Source of the DNA: Candidatus Krumholzibacteriia bacterium
GTDB taxonomy: Bacteria > Krumholzibacteriota > Krumholzibacteriia > LZORAL124-64-63
Length of the DNA: 12,307 bases
Reading direction: 5' to 3'
NCBI GenBank assembly: GCA_029935695.1
Contig: JAOZJV010000042.1
Span: 1-12,307, forward strand
Position 1 is the stretch's first letter; the number at the start of each line of letters is the position of its first letter. Positions 1 through 7,039 of the stretch are shown here, piece by piece. Under the pieces are notes generated by a model that was not told where the DNA came from, made no database searches, and was given only the letters and a program-made list of their open reading frames with translations. The position numbers were made by a program, and so were the translations under genes.

Positions 1-852
1 GGAGTCAATCAGGATTACTGGCGCTCCGTAGTTGGGCAAGGCATAAATGGCCCCTCCCACCGGGGCGCTGTTCCCACTGTAAGTGCAGTTGGCTGAATAC
101 TCGTCATTGTAGCCGTTGCCCCAGATGGCACCACCTTCTTCGGCGTCGTTGCGGGCAAAAAGGCAACTGGTCTTATTCGTCGAGTTGCCCCAGATGGCGC
201 CACCGCGGCCTCCGGTGTTGTCCAGAAACTGGCAGTCAAAAAATTCAGCTGTGGAGTAATGATTGACTCCAACCGCTCCGCCAAAAAAGGCACTGTTGCC
301 CCGGAATTCACAACCCTCAAACGTAGCATCGCAATGGCTGTCAACATACACAGCGCCGCCGGCATTATTCCATTCCATGCCCGAGTGATTGTTCTCGAAA
401 ACGCAGTTGCGCACCATGGGCGAAGCAAAATTTTTGATCAGCAGGGCACCGGCGCTGACAATTCCACTCTGATACCCGTAACCATTGATGATGGTCAGGC
501 CCTCAATCAGGGTTCCCGAACAGCCATCACCCACCACGAGAAGACCGCGGCGCGGGTCACTGCTGTTGGCGTTGCAATCAATGAACACCTGACCCGGCAG
601 GCCGGACTGGGAGCGCAAAGTGATCATGAGGTCGGTGATGTTGACGTCGGTGTTTCCGGGCCCGGTGTAGGTGCCGGGAGTCAATTCAATCACGTCTCCA
701 TTGGAAGAAGACAGCACGGCAACCTGGATGGTTGGGAAATCTCCGCTTCCGTCCGCGTGAACAGTCCAGGTGGCGGCCCCTGCCACTGGAACCAGGATTA
801 AAGAGACCAGACCGACCAGAGTCAAGGTCTTCAAGGTTCGGGACAAAGACAT
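1..852 (-). CDS. Secreted right-handed parallel beta-helix (Pmp-like repeat) protein, C-terminus cut by window edge
   Basis: The minus-strand frame opening with ATG at 852 stays open for 284 codons to the left edge, so the gene is incomplete at its 3' end. Residues 1-26 form a signal peptide (basic start, long hydrophobic stretch, Ala-Gly-Ala before the cut). Residues 28-60 match the typical opening of such proteins (WTVHADGSGDFPTIQ, then DVIELTPGTY), the first rungs of a pectate-lyase-like beta-helix. From about residue 145 the chain repeats: a Cys-x-Phe..Asn segment followed by GGA[IV], with GGA[IV] at residues 165, 191, 217, 240 and 266 (spacing 26, 26, 23, 26). This resembles chlamydial-type polymorphic outer-membrane repeats. 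A strong AGGAAGGAG ribosome site (857-865) fixes the start. It is probably exported to the cell surface. Its ligand or substrate is unknown, and any sorting domain or FlgD-like C-terminus lies outside the window. Confidence 0.88.
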   Translation of the reverse strand, partial: MSLSRTLKTLTLVGLVSLILVPVAGAATWTVHADGSGDFPTIQVAVLSSSNGDVIELTPGTYTGPGNTDVNITDLMITLRSQSGLPGQVFIDCNANSSDPRRGLLVVGDGCSGTLIEGLTIINGYGYQSGIVSAGALLIKNFASPMVRNCVFENNHSGMEWNNAGGAVYVDSHCDATFEGCEFRGNSAFFGGAVGVNHYSTAEFFDCQFLDNTGGRGGAIWGNSTNKTSCLFARNDAEEGGAIWGNGYNDEYSANCTYSGNSAPVGGAIYALPNYGAPVILIDS

Positions 853-899
853 TGGGCTCCTTCCTGCTCCATCGTGGGAATTGAATTAATTGACCTTGA

Positions 900-908
900 A
901 TTATACCA
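900..908 (-). promoter_or_regulatory. Extended -10 promoter for the beta-helix gene
   Basis: Read on the minus strand, 908-900 spells TGGTATAAT, a perfect TATAAT hexamer (900-905) with the TGn extension. No good -35 hexamer lies 16-18 bases upstream, as is usual for extended -10 promoters. Transcription would begin near 893, leaving a leader of about 40 bases before the ATG at 852. This suggests the beta-helix gene can be expressed independently of the symporter 110 bases upstream on the same strand. Confidence 0.5.
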
Positions 909-961
909 TATTTCCAGGAGGGTATGTTCCCTTTTTAGCCCGCCAGAAAGCCCAAACACCA

Positions 962-2512
962 TCAATGAAAATAGGCCTGCAACAAAATCAACGACCCCAA
1001 CAAAGCCACTCCACCCCATCCCACCGCCCGGTCATCCACATACCAGATATCGGCCCACCTGATACCCCGCCGGGTGCGCCACCAGGCCTCCCCCGCAACA
1101 ACCGCAAAACCCAGCACAATCGTCAGCGCAGTAATATTGAAATATGCCATTTCCGGCAACAATTGCTCCAGCCCCAGCTTGATCCCGATGGTTAAAAACA
1201 TCATCGCCAGCACCAGTTGGCTTTTGGCCTTGTACAGAAACACAGCCGAAGAAACCAGCAGCACAAACCCCACCTTGATGTAATAGGACATATCATTGAA
1301 CCAATGCGTCAGTGCAAATTCCGGGTTGCTGAATTTGATGTGCACCTGCAAAAACCCAAAAGCCAATCCCGTCAGCAAAGTGACGATGATGGCTTTTTTA
1401 CCCATGGCCACCATCTGCTGATCGGTGGCCTCGGGCCGCAGTCGGCCTTTGAAAACATCCACGGCCCACAAGGTGCTCACCGAATTAAAAATACTGTCCA
1501 CCGACGACATTAACGACGCGAAGAGACCACACAGAACCAGCCCGCGTGCGCCCACCGGCAACAGCATATTCACCAAAGTAGGGTAAGCCTGATCGGGATC
1601 GTTCAAGGGGTTATCCTTCAGGATCCCCGCCAGGGCAATACCCGGCACGACGATAAGCAGGGCCATCAGATACTTCAGCACACCGCTGGCCAGCAATCCA
1701 ACCTGGGCATGACGCACCGATTTTGCTGCCAGTGCCCGCTGCAGAATAATCTGGTTGCTGCCCCAATAATTCAGATTCAACAGCAGCATGGCCCCGATGG
1801 CCGTCCAGGGCAGCTTGGGATGATCCGCCGGCAGATGCAGATGCATCAAATTTGTTTGCTCATACAGCTGGCCCCATCCACCCAACCGGTTCAACGCGGC
1901 GAAAAGCAATACGAACCCGCCGCCAACAAGCAGAACAAACTGCACCGCATCGGTGCGCACCACAGCACGCAAACCACCGAGATAAGTATAGGTGGCCGAA
2001 AAAATTCCCAGAAAAACCATCATGATCATCACCCTGGTGGCCGGATCGGCATGGATAAAACCGATCTGTTCGGCAAACAGGGCATTCACCGCATAAGCAC
2101 CCCAGAACAACGTCGTGCCCAAATAGAGAAAGCCGTAGAGCATCATGGTCAGCACGGAATAAGACAGCGCCACATTGGGCCCGAAACGATCTTCAAAAAA
2201 CTGGCTGATGGTCATCACCTTCAGCCGCAAATACAGGGGGATGAAAATAAACGTCGCCATCAGGATGCCGAAAATGGCGTTGATCTCCAGGTTGGCCTGG
2301 GCCAGGCCGTACAAATAGGCCGAACCGGCCATGCCCAGGAAATGTCCGGCGTGGATATTGGTGGCCACTGTGGACAGGGCGATGGAAGGCCATCTCAGGG
2401 AACGGGAACTGACAAAGTACTCCTCGGCGCTGGTGTCTTTTCCTCCGCGGCTGAGAACGCCCACCAGCATAACGACGACGAAATAAGTGATAATGATAAG
2501 AATGTCGATCAT
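962..2512 (-). CDS. Sodium:solute symporter (SSS/SLC5 family)
   Basis: A 516-residue polytopic membrane protein of usual SSS length with about 13-14 hydrophobic segments spread over the chain. Family marks are visible. The N-terminal segment is followed by the Glu-Glu-Tyr-Phe-(x)-Ser-x-Arg-Ser loop at about 29-38. TYTYLGGLRAVVRTDAVQ occurs near 175-192, YWGSNQIILQRALAAK near 252-267, and LFASLMSSVDSIFNSVST in the second half. The paired Ser in LMSSVDS matches the position that binds Na+ in vSGLT-type carriers. It should use the sodium gradient to import a small solute across the inner membrane. The substrate (sugar, inositol, amino acid or other) cannot be read from the sequence. The ATG at 2512 has a GGGAG ribosome site about 6 bases upstream. 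It is divergent from the phosphatase at 2645 and sits upstream of the beta-helix gene, which has its own promoter. Confidence 0.9.
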   Translation of the reverse strand: MIDILIIITYFVVVMLVGVLSRGGKDTSAEEYFVSSRSLRWPSIALSTVATNIHAGHFLGMAGSAYLYGLAQANLEINAIFGILMATFIFIPLYLRLKVMTISQFFEDRFGPNVALSYSVLTMMLYGFLYLGTTLFWGAYAVNALFAEQIGFIHADPATRVMIMMVFLGIFSATYTYLGGLRAVVRTDAVQFVLLVGGGFVLLFAALNRLGGWGQLYEQTNLMHLHLPADHPKLPWTAIGAMLLLNLNYWGSNQIILQRALAAKSVRHAQVGLLASGVLKYLMALLIVVPGIALAGILKDNPLNDPDQAYPTLVNMLLPVGARGLVLCGLFASLMSSVDSIFNSVSTLWAVDVFKGRLRPEATDQQMVAMGKKAIIVTLLTGLAFGFLQVHIKFSNPEFALTHWFNDMSYYIKVGFVLLVSSAVFLYKAKSQLVLAMMFLTIGIKLGLEQLLPEMAYFNITALTIVLGFAVVAGEAWWRTRRGIRWADIWYVDDRAVGWGGVALLGSLILLQAYFH

Positions 2513-2644
2513 GAATGCTCCCGTGGATAATGATTTGGTGGCATCCTACACCCACTGCGGTATCTTCTCTACACTGGAGATATTAATGGACGATGATGAT
2601 TCTTTGCTTTTGGCCAACCATCCTCAACTCGCAGGAGTTTTTTC
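2513..2644. other. Divergent intergenic region between symporter and bisphosphate nucleotidase
   Basis: These 132 bases must hold the promoters of both divergent genes. I found no convincing paired -35/-10 hexamers on either strand. It contains the ribosome site of the symporter (GGGAG near 2518-2522, minus strand), a possible short leader ORF with its own GGAG site on the plus strand, the palindrome TTGGCCAA around 2610-2617, and the AGGAG site of the nucleotidase at 2633-2637. Confidence 0.5.
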
Positions 2645-2648
2645 ATGA
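2586..2648 (+). CDS. Possible 20-residue leader peptide coupled to the nucleotidase
   Basis: An ATG at 2586 is preceded by GGAG (2576-2579) at a spacing of 6 bases, a better ribosome site than chance would normally give. The frame runs 20 codons and stops at TGA 2646-2648, overlapping the ATG of the downstream nucleotidase in an ATGA junction. The peptide begins Met-Asp-Asp-Asp-Asp and then turns hydrophobic. It has no recognisable family and no obvious run of regulatory codons. It could be a translated leader that couples initiation of the next gene, or it could be chance. The ATGA junction by itself is weak evidence because the nucleotidase's second codon starts with A. Confidence 0.25.
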   Translation: MDDDDSLLLANHPQLAGVFS

Positions 2649-3655
2649 ACCGACCCTGGGCAGCTCATCCCCTGGCCCCCGAACTGGACACCGCCCTGGC
2701 AGCCGTGCGTGAAGCCGGTTTGCTTTGCCGCTCGGTGCAAAGTCTCATTGATCCGGGCACCCTGGAGAAAAAAGATAAAAGCCCGGTGACGGTGGCAGAC
2801 TTCGGCAGCCAGGCACTGGTGTGCCGCACCTTGGGAGCAGCCTTTCCCAACGATCCGGTTATTGGGGAAGAAGACTCGGCGGATCTGCGTATCGCCGGCA
2901 ATGAAGAAACCCTTGAGCGCATGCTGGGCCATGTGCAGAAGTTGCGCCCTGAGGCAGACGCGGATACTGTTTGCGCCTGGATCGACAGAGGCGGCGCCAA
3001 GGATTATTCGGCGCGCTTCTGGACCCTTGATCCCATCGACGGCACCAAAGGTTTTCTGCGCAAAATGCAGTACGCCATCAGTCTGGCCCTCATCATTGAC
3101 GGACAGATTGAAGTGGCGGCTTTGGGTTGTCCCAATTTGGGCCCAGAGCTCACAGGCGACCGGGGCGATGGTACTGTTTATCTGGCCATCCGCGGCGCCG
3201 GTGTGTGGCAGGTGCCCCTGACCAGCGAGGGTGAACCTGAGGTTGTTAAAGCCAGCGGACAAACCGACAATACACAGATTCGTTTCTGCGAGTCGGTGGA
3301 ATCGGCCCACTCATCCCACAGCGATTCTGCACGCATTGCAGCCCACCTGGCCATCGTGGCGGAACCCGCCCGCCTGGACAGTCAGACCAAATACGCGGTG
3401 GTGGCCCGGGGCGAAGCCGAAGCCTACCTGCGCCTGCCAAGAGACAACAAGTACAAGGAAAAAATCTGGGATCACGCCGGCGGTGTGCTGGTGGTGCTGG
3501 AAGCAGGGGGCCGGGTGACGGATATCACCGGCAAGGATCTGGATTTCACCCAGGGTTATAAGCTGCAGAATAATCTGGGTGTCATCGTGACTAATGGATT
3601 GGTGCACGAGGCGGTTCTGGGCACCATCAACGCCTTGGAAATTGGAAAATTCTGA
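2645..3655 (+). CDS. 3'(2'),5'-bisphosphate nucleotidase, HAL2/SAL1-like (inositol monophosphatase superfamily)
   Basis: A 336-residue cytoplasmic Mg2+-dependent, Li+-sensitive-type phosphatase. The superfamily metal ligands are present: GEEDS at 74-78, DPIDGTKGFLR at 129-139, and WDHAGG at 275-280 followed by LEAGG. The N-terminal SPVTVADFGSQALV (46-59) and the segment SQTKYAVVARGEAEAYLRLP with KEKIWDH resemble the eukaryotic HAL2/SAL1 branch more than short CysQ or SuhB proteins. The length (about 330-350) also fits HAL2. The expected reaction is hydrolysis of 3'-phosphoadenosine 5'-phosphate to AMP, clearing a by-product of sulfate assimilation and sulfotransfer; activity on PAPS or inositol phosphates is possible. 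An AGGAG site at 2633-2637, 7 bases before the ATG, supports the start. No sulfate assimilation gene is adjacent. The gene ends one base from the stop of the convergent hydrolase. Confidence 0.88.
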   Translation: MNRPWAAHPLAPELDTALAAVREAGLLCRSVQSLIDPGTLEKKDKSPVTVADFGSQALVCRTLGAAFPNDPVIGEEDSADLRIAGNEETLERMLGHVQKLRPEADADTVCAWIDRGGAKDYSARFWTLDPIDGTKGFLRKMQYAISLALIIDGQIEVAALGCPNLGPELTGDRGDGTVYLAIRGAGVWQVPLTSEGEPEVVKASGQTDNTQIRFCESVESAHSSHSDSARIAAHLAIVAEPARLDSQTKYAVVARGEAEAYLRLPRDNKYKEKIWDHAGGVLVVLEAGGRVTDITGKDLDFTQGYKLQNNLGVIVTNGLVHEAVLGTINALEIGKF

Positions 3656-3656
3656 T

Positions 3657-4502
3657 CTAAGGCTGATGACTCTGCATTCGCCGGATCAGCTTGAACAATT
3701 CTTCATTGAACTCAGTGGGGCGTTCCAGGAAAAGGAAATGCCCCACGTCCTGCATCACCACTGCCGTGTACCCGGGCTGATAAAACTTCCATCCCTCAAA
3801 ATTGATGGGGTACATATTTGCGTTCAGGCACCACACGGGAACTTTTAGCCGGTTCAGAGTGGGACGCAAATCGTGCAGCAGATAATTCTTTAAAGCGGAA
3901 ACGCCTATCTCGGCTGGCTCCGAGGCCATGTCCGAAGTTACCAGCCGAACCAAAGCAGTGTCGGCATCGGCAGGAAACATGCCCGTCACCATTTGCGTCA
4001 ATTGGGCAGGAAAATCAGCCGCCATGGTTTTGGCAAAACCGTCTACCTGCTCCTGAGAATACAAACCACCGGTCTCCTGAAGAGTGTCGATGCCAATGAT
4101 GCCGACCACTCGATCCTGGAGCAAACGTGCCGCCTCAACAACAACCGATCCTCCCATGCTGTGACCTATCAGGTAGACGTTGTGAAGGTCCAGAGCGGCC
4201 ACCACCGCAGCCACATCGGAGCCAAAAGCAGGCATGGTGTAATCGGTGCGGGCGAGGCCGGAAGCGCCGTGCCCAGCCAGGTCCACCGTCACCACGGTGA
4301 AGCTGTCGGACAGGGCAGGCACTTGCTCACGCCAATAGGTTTTATCGCAGCACCAGCCGTGCACAAGCACCAGGGTCACGTCGCCCTGGCCTGTTTTTTC
4401 GAAGGCGATGGGCACACCGTCCAAAGAAGAAACAGAATCACTGCCACCACTGCATCCGGTGAGGATCAGAAGGATCGTCGAGATCAATAACAATCGTTTC
4501 AA
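3657..4502 (-). CDS. Alpha/beta-hydrolase lipoprotein
   Basis: An alpha/beta-hydrolase-fold protein of 281 residues if it starts at TTG 4502. That start puts a lipoprotein signal (Lys-Arg, hydrophobic core, lipobox LTGC at 14-17) at the N-terminus and has GGAG 6 bases upstream. A start at 4577 would add 25 residues before the signal and overlap the preceding gene. Ser18 after the lipid-bearing Cys17 suggests outer-membrane or periplasmic anchoring. The oxyanion HGW is at 48-50, the nucleophile elbow GHSMGG at 113-118 (Ser115) and the catalytic His at 255 (GHF). The usual acidic residue after strand 6 seems to be Asn (Asn229 in CLNANMYP, codon AAT), so the charge relay may be altered or the acid may sit elsewhere. 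Substrate unknown; esterase or hydrolase of small molecules. Probably cotranscribed with the dockerin-like gene 28 bases upstream. Confidence 0.85.
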   Translation of the reverse strand: MKRLLLISTILLILTGCSGGSDSVSSLDGVPIAFEKTGQGDVTLVLVHGWCCDKTYWREQVPALSDSFTVVTVDLAGHGASGLARTDYTMPAFGSDVAAVVAALDLHNVYLIGHSMGGSVVVEAARLLQDRVVGIIGIDTLQETGGLYSQEQVDGFAKTMAADFPAQLTQMVTGMFPADADTALVRLVTSDMASEPAEIGVSALKNYLLHDLRPTLNRLKVPVWCLNANMYPINFEGWKFYQPGYTAVVMQDVGHFLFLERPTEFNEELFKLIRRMQSHQP

Positions 4503-4530
4503 GAGAGTCTCCGTTATTTGTGCGTACTTA

Positions 4531-5166
4531 TCAGGGGCAGGAACCACCCATGCCATGGGCCATCGCCCCAACATCAATCAGGTTGATAACGCCATCGCAG
4601 AAGAAGTCAGCTTCAAAGGCGTAATCACCGAAAAAACTACCGGCAAAAATTGATAGATCTGCCAGATTGACCTGACCATCACCACTGATATCACCGCTGT
4701 TGAACTGAAGATCCAGATTGTACCAATCAACCGGAATCATTCCGTTGATATATAAAACGCATGGGGAAGTGGAAAATCCTCCGGCATGCAGGGGTGTGGC
4801 CCAAACGGTCCAGCCATCGGCGTCCGTATTAAAGTCAGCCGTTGTGCCACCGAGACAAGGAAGCATTTCATGATCAAACGATTCCAGCCACATGTCTTCG
4901 GCGGGAAAATCAGGAACTGGGACGTAATAATTATCCAGAAGCTGGATTCTCAAAGTAGCATCAGTGAGTGAACCATCGGGAAGCTGGGCCTCAGAGAATG
5001 GTGAGCCTGTGCCGTCGGGAAGATTGAAAAGTGTGAGGGTTTCATCGCCCTCATAAGCATAATCAACGTTGACGTAGATGTCCCAAATATCAAGGCCCGG
5101 TTCTCCAGCCCGGGCAGCAGTCACCGAGAGCAAAAGCAGGGCAGCAAGAATGGCGTATTTTTTCAT
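4531..5166 (-). CDS. Secreted protein with C-terminal dockerin-like calcium-binding module
   Basis: A 211-residue exported protein. Residues 1-20 are a clean signal peptide ending Ala-Arg-Ala before Gly21. The middle (21-155) has no family I recognise; it is acidic, rich in aromatics and probably beta-structured. Residues 157-207 form two dockerin-like half repeats. The first has loop residues Asp159, Ser161, Asp163, Gln165 and Asp170 followed by a short helix. The second, degenerate repeat has Asp187, Asp191 and Asp198. The chain ends Gly-Gly-Ser-Cys-Pro. Such modules bind Ca2+; in cellulosomes they dock to cohesins, but here they more likely serve as a surface or stability module. The ATG at 5166 has AAGGGGA about 8 bases upstream. 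It precedes the hydrolase lipoprotein, with which it likely forms a two-gene unit. Function unknown. Confidence 0.78.
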   Translation of the reverse strand: MKKYAILAALLLLSVTAARAGEPGLDIWDIYVNVDYAYEGDETLTLFNLPDGTGSPFSEAQLPDGSLTDATLRIQLLDNYYVPVPDFPAEDMWLESFDHEMLPCLGGTTADFNTDADGWTVWATPLHAGGFSTSPCVLYINGMIPVDWYNLDLQFNSGDISGDGQVNLADLSIFAGSFFGDYAFEADFFCDGVINLIDVGAMAHGMGGSCP

Positions 5167-5194
5167 GGAAGAATCCCCTTGTGGAAAGAAAGCA

Positions 5195-5229
5195 CGTCAC
5201 AAGCAACAACACAGGGGTTACTTGTGACG
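5195..5229 (-). terminator. Near-perfect stem-loop between the 593-aa gene and the dockerin-like gene
   Basis: CGTCACAAGCAAC (5195-5207) and GTTACTTGTGACG (5217-5229) pair over 12 of 13 positions around a 9-base loop. On the minus strand it starts 28 bases after the stop of the 593-residue protein and is followed by a weak pyrimidine tract (TGCTTTCTTTCC), so it may be an imperfect rho-independent terminator. Alternatively it is an operator or leader hairpin of the dockerin-like gene. A weak promoter (TTGCTG at 5250-5255, 17-base spacer, TATCGT at 5227-5232) would run into it. Confidence 0.45.
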
Positions 5230-5257
5230 ATACAAAATTTCGCAATCTGCAGCAAAC

Positions 5258-7039
5258 TCAGGAGCGAATCTGATCCAATTCACGGCGAAGTTTGTCCAAG
5301 CGCGAGAGGAATTCTTCCCGCTGCCCGGACACCAGTTTGCCGGCCATGGCCTTGTAATAGCTGATACCACCGGTCAGATTGTCGCGTATTTCCTGGGTTG
5401 CTTTGGGCGTGGCCTCAACCAGACCCTGCTTTCGGCGTTCAACCTCGGTTTGCAGCCGCTCCACATGCAGAGACAATTCCTTGAGGAACATATGGGGCCG
5501 TTTGGTATTCAGGGGCAGCCGGGCCCGGCCGTAAATGTGATCCACCATTTCCCGCAACTGGGCTATCCTTGAAAAGTAGACGGTGTTGGGACCGCAGCAC
5601 ACGGCGGTGCTGGCGTCGGGGTCGATGCCGTGGTGCACAGTGGCGCTGCCTGCCAGGTCATGGCAAATGCAAGCCTTGTCCTTGATTTTTGCTTCTTCAA
5701 ACTGGCGTTGCACTTCGGGAATATCAGCTTCCTGAAGCTGGTTCAGTTTGCGGCGCTGGTAAGCGCGACTGGCGGTGCAAATAGGAACCTTGGTGAACTC
5801 GGTGTTCGAAACCAGGAAGCCTTTGGGACAGGCACTGCCAGGCTTGCCGTCATGAATGAGTTCGCGACGATGCTCTTCACTGGTGGAAGTTTTCAGACTC
5901 CAGAACGGCACGCCCAAGGGTGATGCCCCACTCAGGTGAACATCATCTTCACCGGCAGCCTGGATCTTTTCCAGATGATCCTGGTCGATATTGATCACAT
6001 CGGGCACCAGCAGGAAAGGACTTCCCCAGCCCATGCCGTCGACTTCGTATTTTTCTTCCAACAGTTCATTTTCTTCGGCGGTGCCGATGCCACCTTGCAC
6101 CGTCACGCGGATACTCATGGGTTCGTCAGGAATTTCACGGCCCAGTTTTTCCATTCCACTGGCCCAGATGCCCTGAAGCTGTTCCGCCAAATTAGCACGC
6201 TCGTTGTGGAATTGTTCGAGCACGGGACCCAGCAGGGTTCCTTTGCCGCCAAAGGCATGCCCGCCACAGTTCAGTCCCGATTCGATACGGTATTCACTAA
6301 CCCACAATCCCTGACGAGCCAACAGCTTGCCCTGGATGAGGGCCGAGCGGAAATCGCTGACCTTCAAGACAATACGCTTGGGGATGTCGCCGGTGGAATC
6401 GGGGAAAAAATCGCCAAACTCGGCCAGGTAAGCGAAGAGCTTGCGATTCATGCCTGCCGAAAGAACAACCGAACTGCGCAGCTTGCTCTGGGCAAATCCA
6501 CGCAACGCGCTCATGGCATCGGAAAATTTTGGAGAAAGATCTTCGCCCTTTGTCAGTTTTGCGCGATCCAACTTGGTCATGATGTTGACGTCAATGGCGC
6601 CCATCTGGATTTTTTCACGCAACAGATTTTGCAGACGGGTGCGTTCCTCGGGATCCAGGGTGGCCTGCATTTTCTGGTACGCAGAGCGTAAGGGAGAGTC
6701 GGGTAGCATTTCGAAATAGCGTGTGATCTCCGTGCCTTTTTCGAAGAGCGATGCCCGCATGTTGCCCACCTGTTTTTCAATCACGTCGTCCATGAGATTC
6801 AGGTACGATGTGATCCGGCGGGCACGGCTGTCTTCTTCCTTGGCATTGATTTCTTCAAAGGGAGTATTGTTGTCTTTGCTGATCAGACGGCGCATCTGCT
6901 CGATCAGCACATCGTCCACCAGAGAAACCACCGAACTGATGCCATACTTGGCAACCTTCACGGGAGTATCGATGGTGAAACCGGTCCCCATCACAGGGAT
7001 ATGGAACTTGTGCACGGGGTGCATCAAGGGATGATTCAT
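5258..7039 (-). CDS. Conserved protein of unknown function, probable FMN-type TIM barrel (nitronate monooxygenase-like) with cysteine-rich C-terminal region
   Basis: A 593-residue cytoplasmic protein without signal or membrane segments. ATG 7039 is preferred over GTG 7045 because AGGAG lies 5 bases before the ATG and abuts the GTG. The opening KFHIPVMGTGFTIDTPVKVA resembles strand 1 of NAD(P)H-dependent flavin enzymes. ESGLNCGGHAFGG (253-265) resembles their substrate/FMN loop. VQGGIGTAEENELLEEKYEV (314-333) followed by DGMGWGSPFLL (334-344) resembles the Gly-Gly-Ile phosphate-binding strand and the next strand. The family link is inferred from these motifs only. Residues 45-180 are a helical insertion. 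The C-terminal third holds Cys404, Cys421, Cys457, Cys459 (CICHDL), Cys481 and Cys482, suggesting an Fe-S or Zn site. Residues 515-593 look like a coiled coil. I recall similar unnamed proteins in Bacteroidetes-type genomes, but the reaction is unknown. It is divergent from the flavoprotein at 7231. Confidence 0.7.
   Translation of the reverse strand: MNHPLMHPVHKFHIPVMGTGFTIDTPVKVAKYGISSVVSLVDDVLIEQMRRLISKDNNTPFEEINAKEEDSRARRITSYLNLMDDVIEKQVGNMRASLFEKGTEITRYFEMLPDSPLRSAYQKMQATLDPEERTRLQNLLREKIQMGAIDVNIMTKLDRAKLTKGEDLSPKFSDAMSALRGFAQSKLRSSVVLSAGMNRKLFAYLAEFGDFFPDSTGDIPKRIVLKVSDFRSALIQGKLLARQGLWVSEYRIESGLNCGGHAFGGKGTLLGPVLEQFHNERANLAEQLQGIWASGMEKLGREIPDEPMSIRVTVQGGIGTAEENELLEEKYEVDGMGWGSPFLLVPDVINIDQDHLEKIQAAGEDDVHLSGASPLGVPFWSLKTSTSEEHRRELIHDGKPGSACPKGFLVSNTEFTKVPICTASRAYQRRKLNQLQEADIPEVQRQFEEAKIKDKACICHDLAGSATVHHGIDPDASTAVCCGPNTVYFSRIAQLREMVDHIYGRARLPLNTKRPHMFLKELSLHVERLQTEVERRKQGLVEATPKATQEIRDNLTGGISYYKAMAGKLVSGQREEFLSRLDKLRRELDQIRS

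Noticed and set aside
259..801. Plus-strand 180-codon open frame
   Set aside because: It is antisense to the beta-helix gene, whose minus-strand frame has a signal peptide, ribosome site and repeats. The plus-strand product has no recognisable pattern.
1709..2530. Plus-strand 273-codon open frame rich in His and Gln
   Set aside because: Low-complexity antisense shadow of the symporter; the His/Gln richness comes from reading hydrophobic codons in reverse.
4503..4577. N-terminal extension of the hydrolase from ATG 4577
   Set aside because: It would place 25 residues in front of a lipoprotein signal and overlap the dockerin-like gene. TTG 4502 has a better-placed ribosome site.
5936..6691. 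Plus-strand 251-codon open frame
   Set aside because: Antisense shadow of the 593-residue protein, without a ribosome site or recognisable motifs.
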